The notes under the pieces: generated by a model
What the model saw: the letters and a program-made list of their open reading frames with translations, nothing else
The model's database searches: none
What the model was told of the DNA's origin: nothing
Shown: positions 62,194 through 64,000 of the stretch, in pieces
Numbering within the stretch: the stretch's first letter is position 1
How the letters are laid out: each line of letters begins with the position of its first letter
DNA from: SHLQ01 sp964451305
GTDB lineage: Bacteria; Actinomycetota; Acidimicrobiia; Acidimicrobiales; SHLQ01
Direction of reading: 5' to 3'
DNA length: 64,000 nt
NCBI GenBank assembly: GCA_964451305.1
Contig: CAYVHV010000005.1
Coordinates: forward strand, 59,771-123,770
Made by a program: the position numbers and the translations under genes

Positions 62194-62525
62194 TGGTCGT
62201 CTCCTGTAATCGTGACGAATACTTCGCCGTCCTCGATGGTGATCTCATGGCTGGCCACAGGCTTGATAGCGGGCAGCGTCAAGGCTTCGCCGTTCTCGAG
62301 CGAGAAGAGCGCGCCGTGCATGGGGCACTCGATCGTCTTGTCGTCGCCTTCGAGGAAGCCTTCGGACAGCGATACCGCAGCGTGGCTGCAGGTGTCGTCG
62401 ATCGCGAACCAGTCGTCGCCGATCCGGGCGTAGGCGATGAGGCGGCCATCGATTGTGGTGCTCGTTATCGATTCGTCGTCGAGAGAGTCGACGTCACACA
62501 GCTTTACGGTTTTTGTTTCGCTCAC
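62190..62525 (-). CDS. Rieske [2Fe-2S] ferredoxin-like protein in the suf operon
   Basis: A 111-aa single Rieske domain with both cluster half-sites, CSHAAVSLSEG (CxH) and CPMHGALFS (CxxH). Such small Rieske proteins commonly sit between sufD and sufC in actinobacterial SUF operons, where they may carry electrons or be a client. Overlaps both neighbours by 4 nt, so is translationally coupled. Confidence 0.92.
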   Translation of the reverse strand: MSETKTVKLCDVDSLDDESITSTTIDGRLIAYARIGDDWFAIDDTCSHAAVSLSEGFLEGDDKTIECPMHGALFSLENGEALTLPAIKPVASHEITIEDGEVFVTITGDDQ

Positions 62526-63781
62526 GCTGCGCCTCCACTCACGAGTGCGGTGTCTTGAGCGGCACGATCGGCTGCGAGTGCGTCGTCGATCTCGCTTTGG
62601 AGTTCGACTTTGACGGCGTCGATTGGGAACTTCTCGATGACCTCAGCGAAGAACCCGGAGACGAGCAGCTGTTCGGCCGACGTGGTGGGAACACCACGTG
62701 ATTCGAGGTAGAAGCGCTGGTCCTCGTCGATCTCACCGACGGTCGACGCGTGGCTGCACGCAACCTGATTCTGTTCGATCTCGAGATTCGGAACCGAGTA
62801 GGCCCACGCCCCATCGGAGAGCTTGAGGTTTCGGTTGGTCTGGAAGGCGTTTGTGCCTGGCGCGTCTTCGGAGACGGTGATGAGTCCGGAATAGACCGAC
62901 TTTGCGTGGCCGGTGACGGCGCCCTTGAAGAGCAGGCGTGACGTGGTGTCGGGCGCATCGTGTTCTTGGAAGGTGCGGAAATCGAGCATCTGATCGCCGT
63001 CGCCGAAGTAGGCGGACAGCAGGTCGCCGTTCGCGCCTCGCCCAATCATTCGAATGTCGGCGCGGGTCCGGGCGTATGCGCCACCAAAGGCCGCAACTCC
63101 CGATGTCACGTTGGCTTGCTGGTCGACGTTGCAGGCGTGATGTTCGAACGAGTTGGTGTTCGCTCCGAGCTGCTGGGCGACGAGGTAGCCAATGCGGGCA
63201 TCGGGCGCCGCATCGAGCTCGACGACCGGGATGACCATCTGGTCGGCATCACCGGAGCGACGGCGTTCGAATACGTTGACCGACGATCCGTTGGCGGCAC
63301 GAACGATCGTGTGTGGACAGGTGAGGCCCTCATCGACATTTGAGTAGGTATCGATGACGATCGGCGCGGGTACGTGGAAGCCTCGTGGCACATCGATGAC
63401 GATCACGTCGCCCACGTGTGCGTCGTGCAGGTGCGCAACCGCGTCGGTGGCTTCTCCGCGCAGCGAGTTGAGCAGTGCCTCGCCATCGGTGTGTTCGCTG
63501 ATGGTCGAGACGGTCGCTTTGCCAAGAGCGTCGGTGCGGTCCATCGAGGTGACGTAGCCGTCGCGAATAACCACGGTGGCGGCAGCGCCTTCGATGTCCA
63601 TGGCGTCGATTGTGCTCGCGCCTTTCGGGGCGGGGCTGTAGTGGTGCAGGTCGATCGTGTTGATCCGGCTGTAGCGCCAGATCTCTTCGGTGTTCGACGG
63701 TGCTTCAGCGTCAGCGAACTGAGAAGCTGCCGTGGTGCGATACGCATCGAGCCACGGCGCGAAAGTGGAGGCATTGCTCAT
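62522..63781 (-). CDS. sufD: SufD, SUF scaffold subunit
   Basis: A 419-aa SufB/SufD-family beta-helix protein. The family core is seen in TSRLLFKGAVTGHAKSVYSGLI and the C-terminal HASTVGEIDEDQRFYLESRGV, including the conserved His. SufD with SufB and SufC forms the Fe-S assembly scaffold. ATG 63781 was chosen (8 nt after TAGCCT); a TTG at 63790 is the longer alternative. No sufB is seen in the window, so it must lie elsewhere or beyond the right edge. Confidence 0.92.
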   Translation of the reverse strand: MSNASTFAPWLDAYRTTAASQFADAEAPSNTEEIWRYSRINTIDLHHYSPAPKGASTIDAMDIEGAAATVVIRDGYVTSMDRTDALGKATVSTISEHTDGEALLNSLRGEATDAVAHLHDAHVGDVIVIDVPRGFHVPAPIVIDTYSNVDEGLTCPHTIVRAANGSSVNVFERRRSGDADQMVIPVVELDAAPDARIGYLVAQQLGANTNSFEHHACNVDQQANVTSGVAAFGGAYARTRADIRMIGRGANGDLLSAYFGDGDQMLDFRTFQEHDAPDTTSRLLFKGAVTGHAKSVYSGLITVSEDAPGTNAFQTNRNLKLSDGAWAYSVPNLEIEQNQVACSHASTVGEIDEDQRFYLESRGVPTTSAEQLLVSGFFAEVIEKFPIDAVKVELQSEIDDALAADRAAQDTALVSGGAA

Positions 63782-63789
63782 GATCGCCA

Positions 63790-63795
63790 AGGCTA
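63790..63795 (-). promoter_or_regulatory. Putative -10 box of the sufD-Rieske-sufC operon
   Basis: TAGCCT on the minus strand, 8 nt before the ATG at 63781. It makes this the operon start, with sufB not immediately upstream. Confidence 0.4.
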
Positions 63796-63872
63796 TCCGC
63801 GAACCCAGAAATGGCGCCGATCGAGTGACGAATCCCTCCGTGTATTCGCCGTCCGATCAACCGCTTCAGCGC

Positions 63873-63999
63873 GGGGACAGGCCCCATGACGTTTCGTAAC
63901 GGGGACAGGCCCCATAAACGCACATTCGGACTCGATGTTTCGAGCCGCTAGGCGAGAAACTCGGTTAGTGAGCGAAGCGAACGGCGGGGACAGGCCCCA
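63873..63999. repeat. REP block at the right end of the window
   Basis: GGGGACAGGCCCC occurs at 63873-63885, 63901-63913 and 63986-63998. The first two are again 28 nt apart. The last is part of the 67-nt unit 63933-63999, which matches 28946-29012 at 62 of 67 positions. No transposase is nearby. The block may continue past the window. Confidence 0.9.
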
Positions 64000-64000
64000 T

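Overview
The window is a chromosomal segment from a high-GC, Gram-positive-type actinobacterium, most likely of the class Acidimicrobiia (Ilumatobacter-like lineages). The reasons are a PknG-type kinase cluster, a PASTA-domain Ser/Thr kinase, a MurA with Asp in place of the catalytic Cys, a SUF system with SufU and a Rieske protein, DUF222/HNH and GH15 genes, and many start codons placed 6-8 nt after a TANNNT hexamer, as in actinobacterial leaderless mRNAs. No rRNA, tRNA or CRISPR array was found. The assignment to a class is inference.

Left part (1-8.7 kb), core housekeeping, mostly minus strand: a 67-aa unknown protein, the gatC-gatA-gatB amidotransferase operon, an SCP2-like protein behind a PASTA kinase, a small membrane protein and ligA. 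An accessory island follows (8.7-12.6 kb): a short ORF, two tandem paralogues of an unknown family, an IS110-type transposase scar with a gene fragment beside it, and a DUF222/HNH gene whose core promoter carries a LexA-type box.

Central part (12.7-28.9 kb): membrane proteins and a BcsA/BcsB-like glycosyltransferase operon, then a large signalling island. This comprises FHA, VWA, PP2C phosphatase, PknG-like kinase and a helical protein on the minus strand, facing a four-helix membrane protein, a Tat-type solute-binding lipoprotein and a PLP amino-acid decarboxylase on the plus strand. It looks like a GlnH-GlnX-PknG-type nutrient-sensing pathway with a polyamine-type binding protein as the receptor.

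28.9-47.7 kb: a REP-associated tyrosine transposase (RAYT) surrounded by GGGGACAGGCCCC palindromes, iscS-mnmA (tRNA thiolation), an RDD/SpoIIM pair, a MoxR-DUF58-DUF4350-DUF4129 membrane operon, a methyltransferase, a thioesterase, a SRPBCC protein, a rhomboid protease, a trehalose-phosphatase/GH15 fusion, a flavoprotein fusion and a NifU-like protein with a 43-aa membrane protein.

Right part (47.7-64 kb): murA, an MFS transporter, a Tat-exported L,D-transpeptidase, an alpha/beta hydrolase, a J-domain protein, a zinc-ribbon protein, glpX, a metallo-beta-lactamase-fold hydrolase, sufC-sufS-sufU, gmd, a small membrane protein, a beta-propeller lipoprotein, and a second suf cluster (sufD, Rieske, sufC). 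The window ends in another REP block nearly identical to the one beside the RAYT gene.
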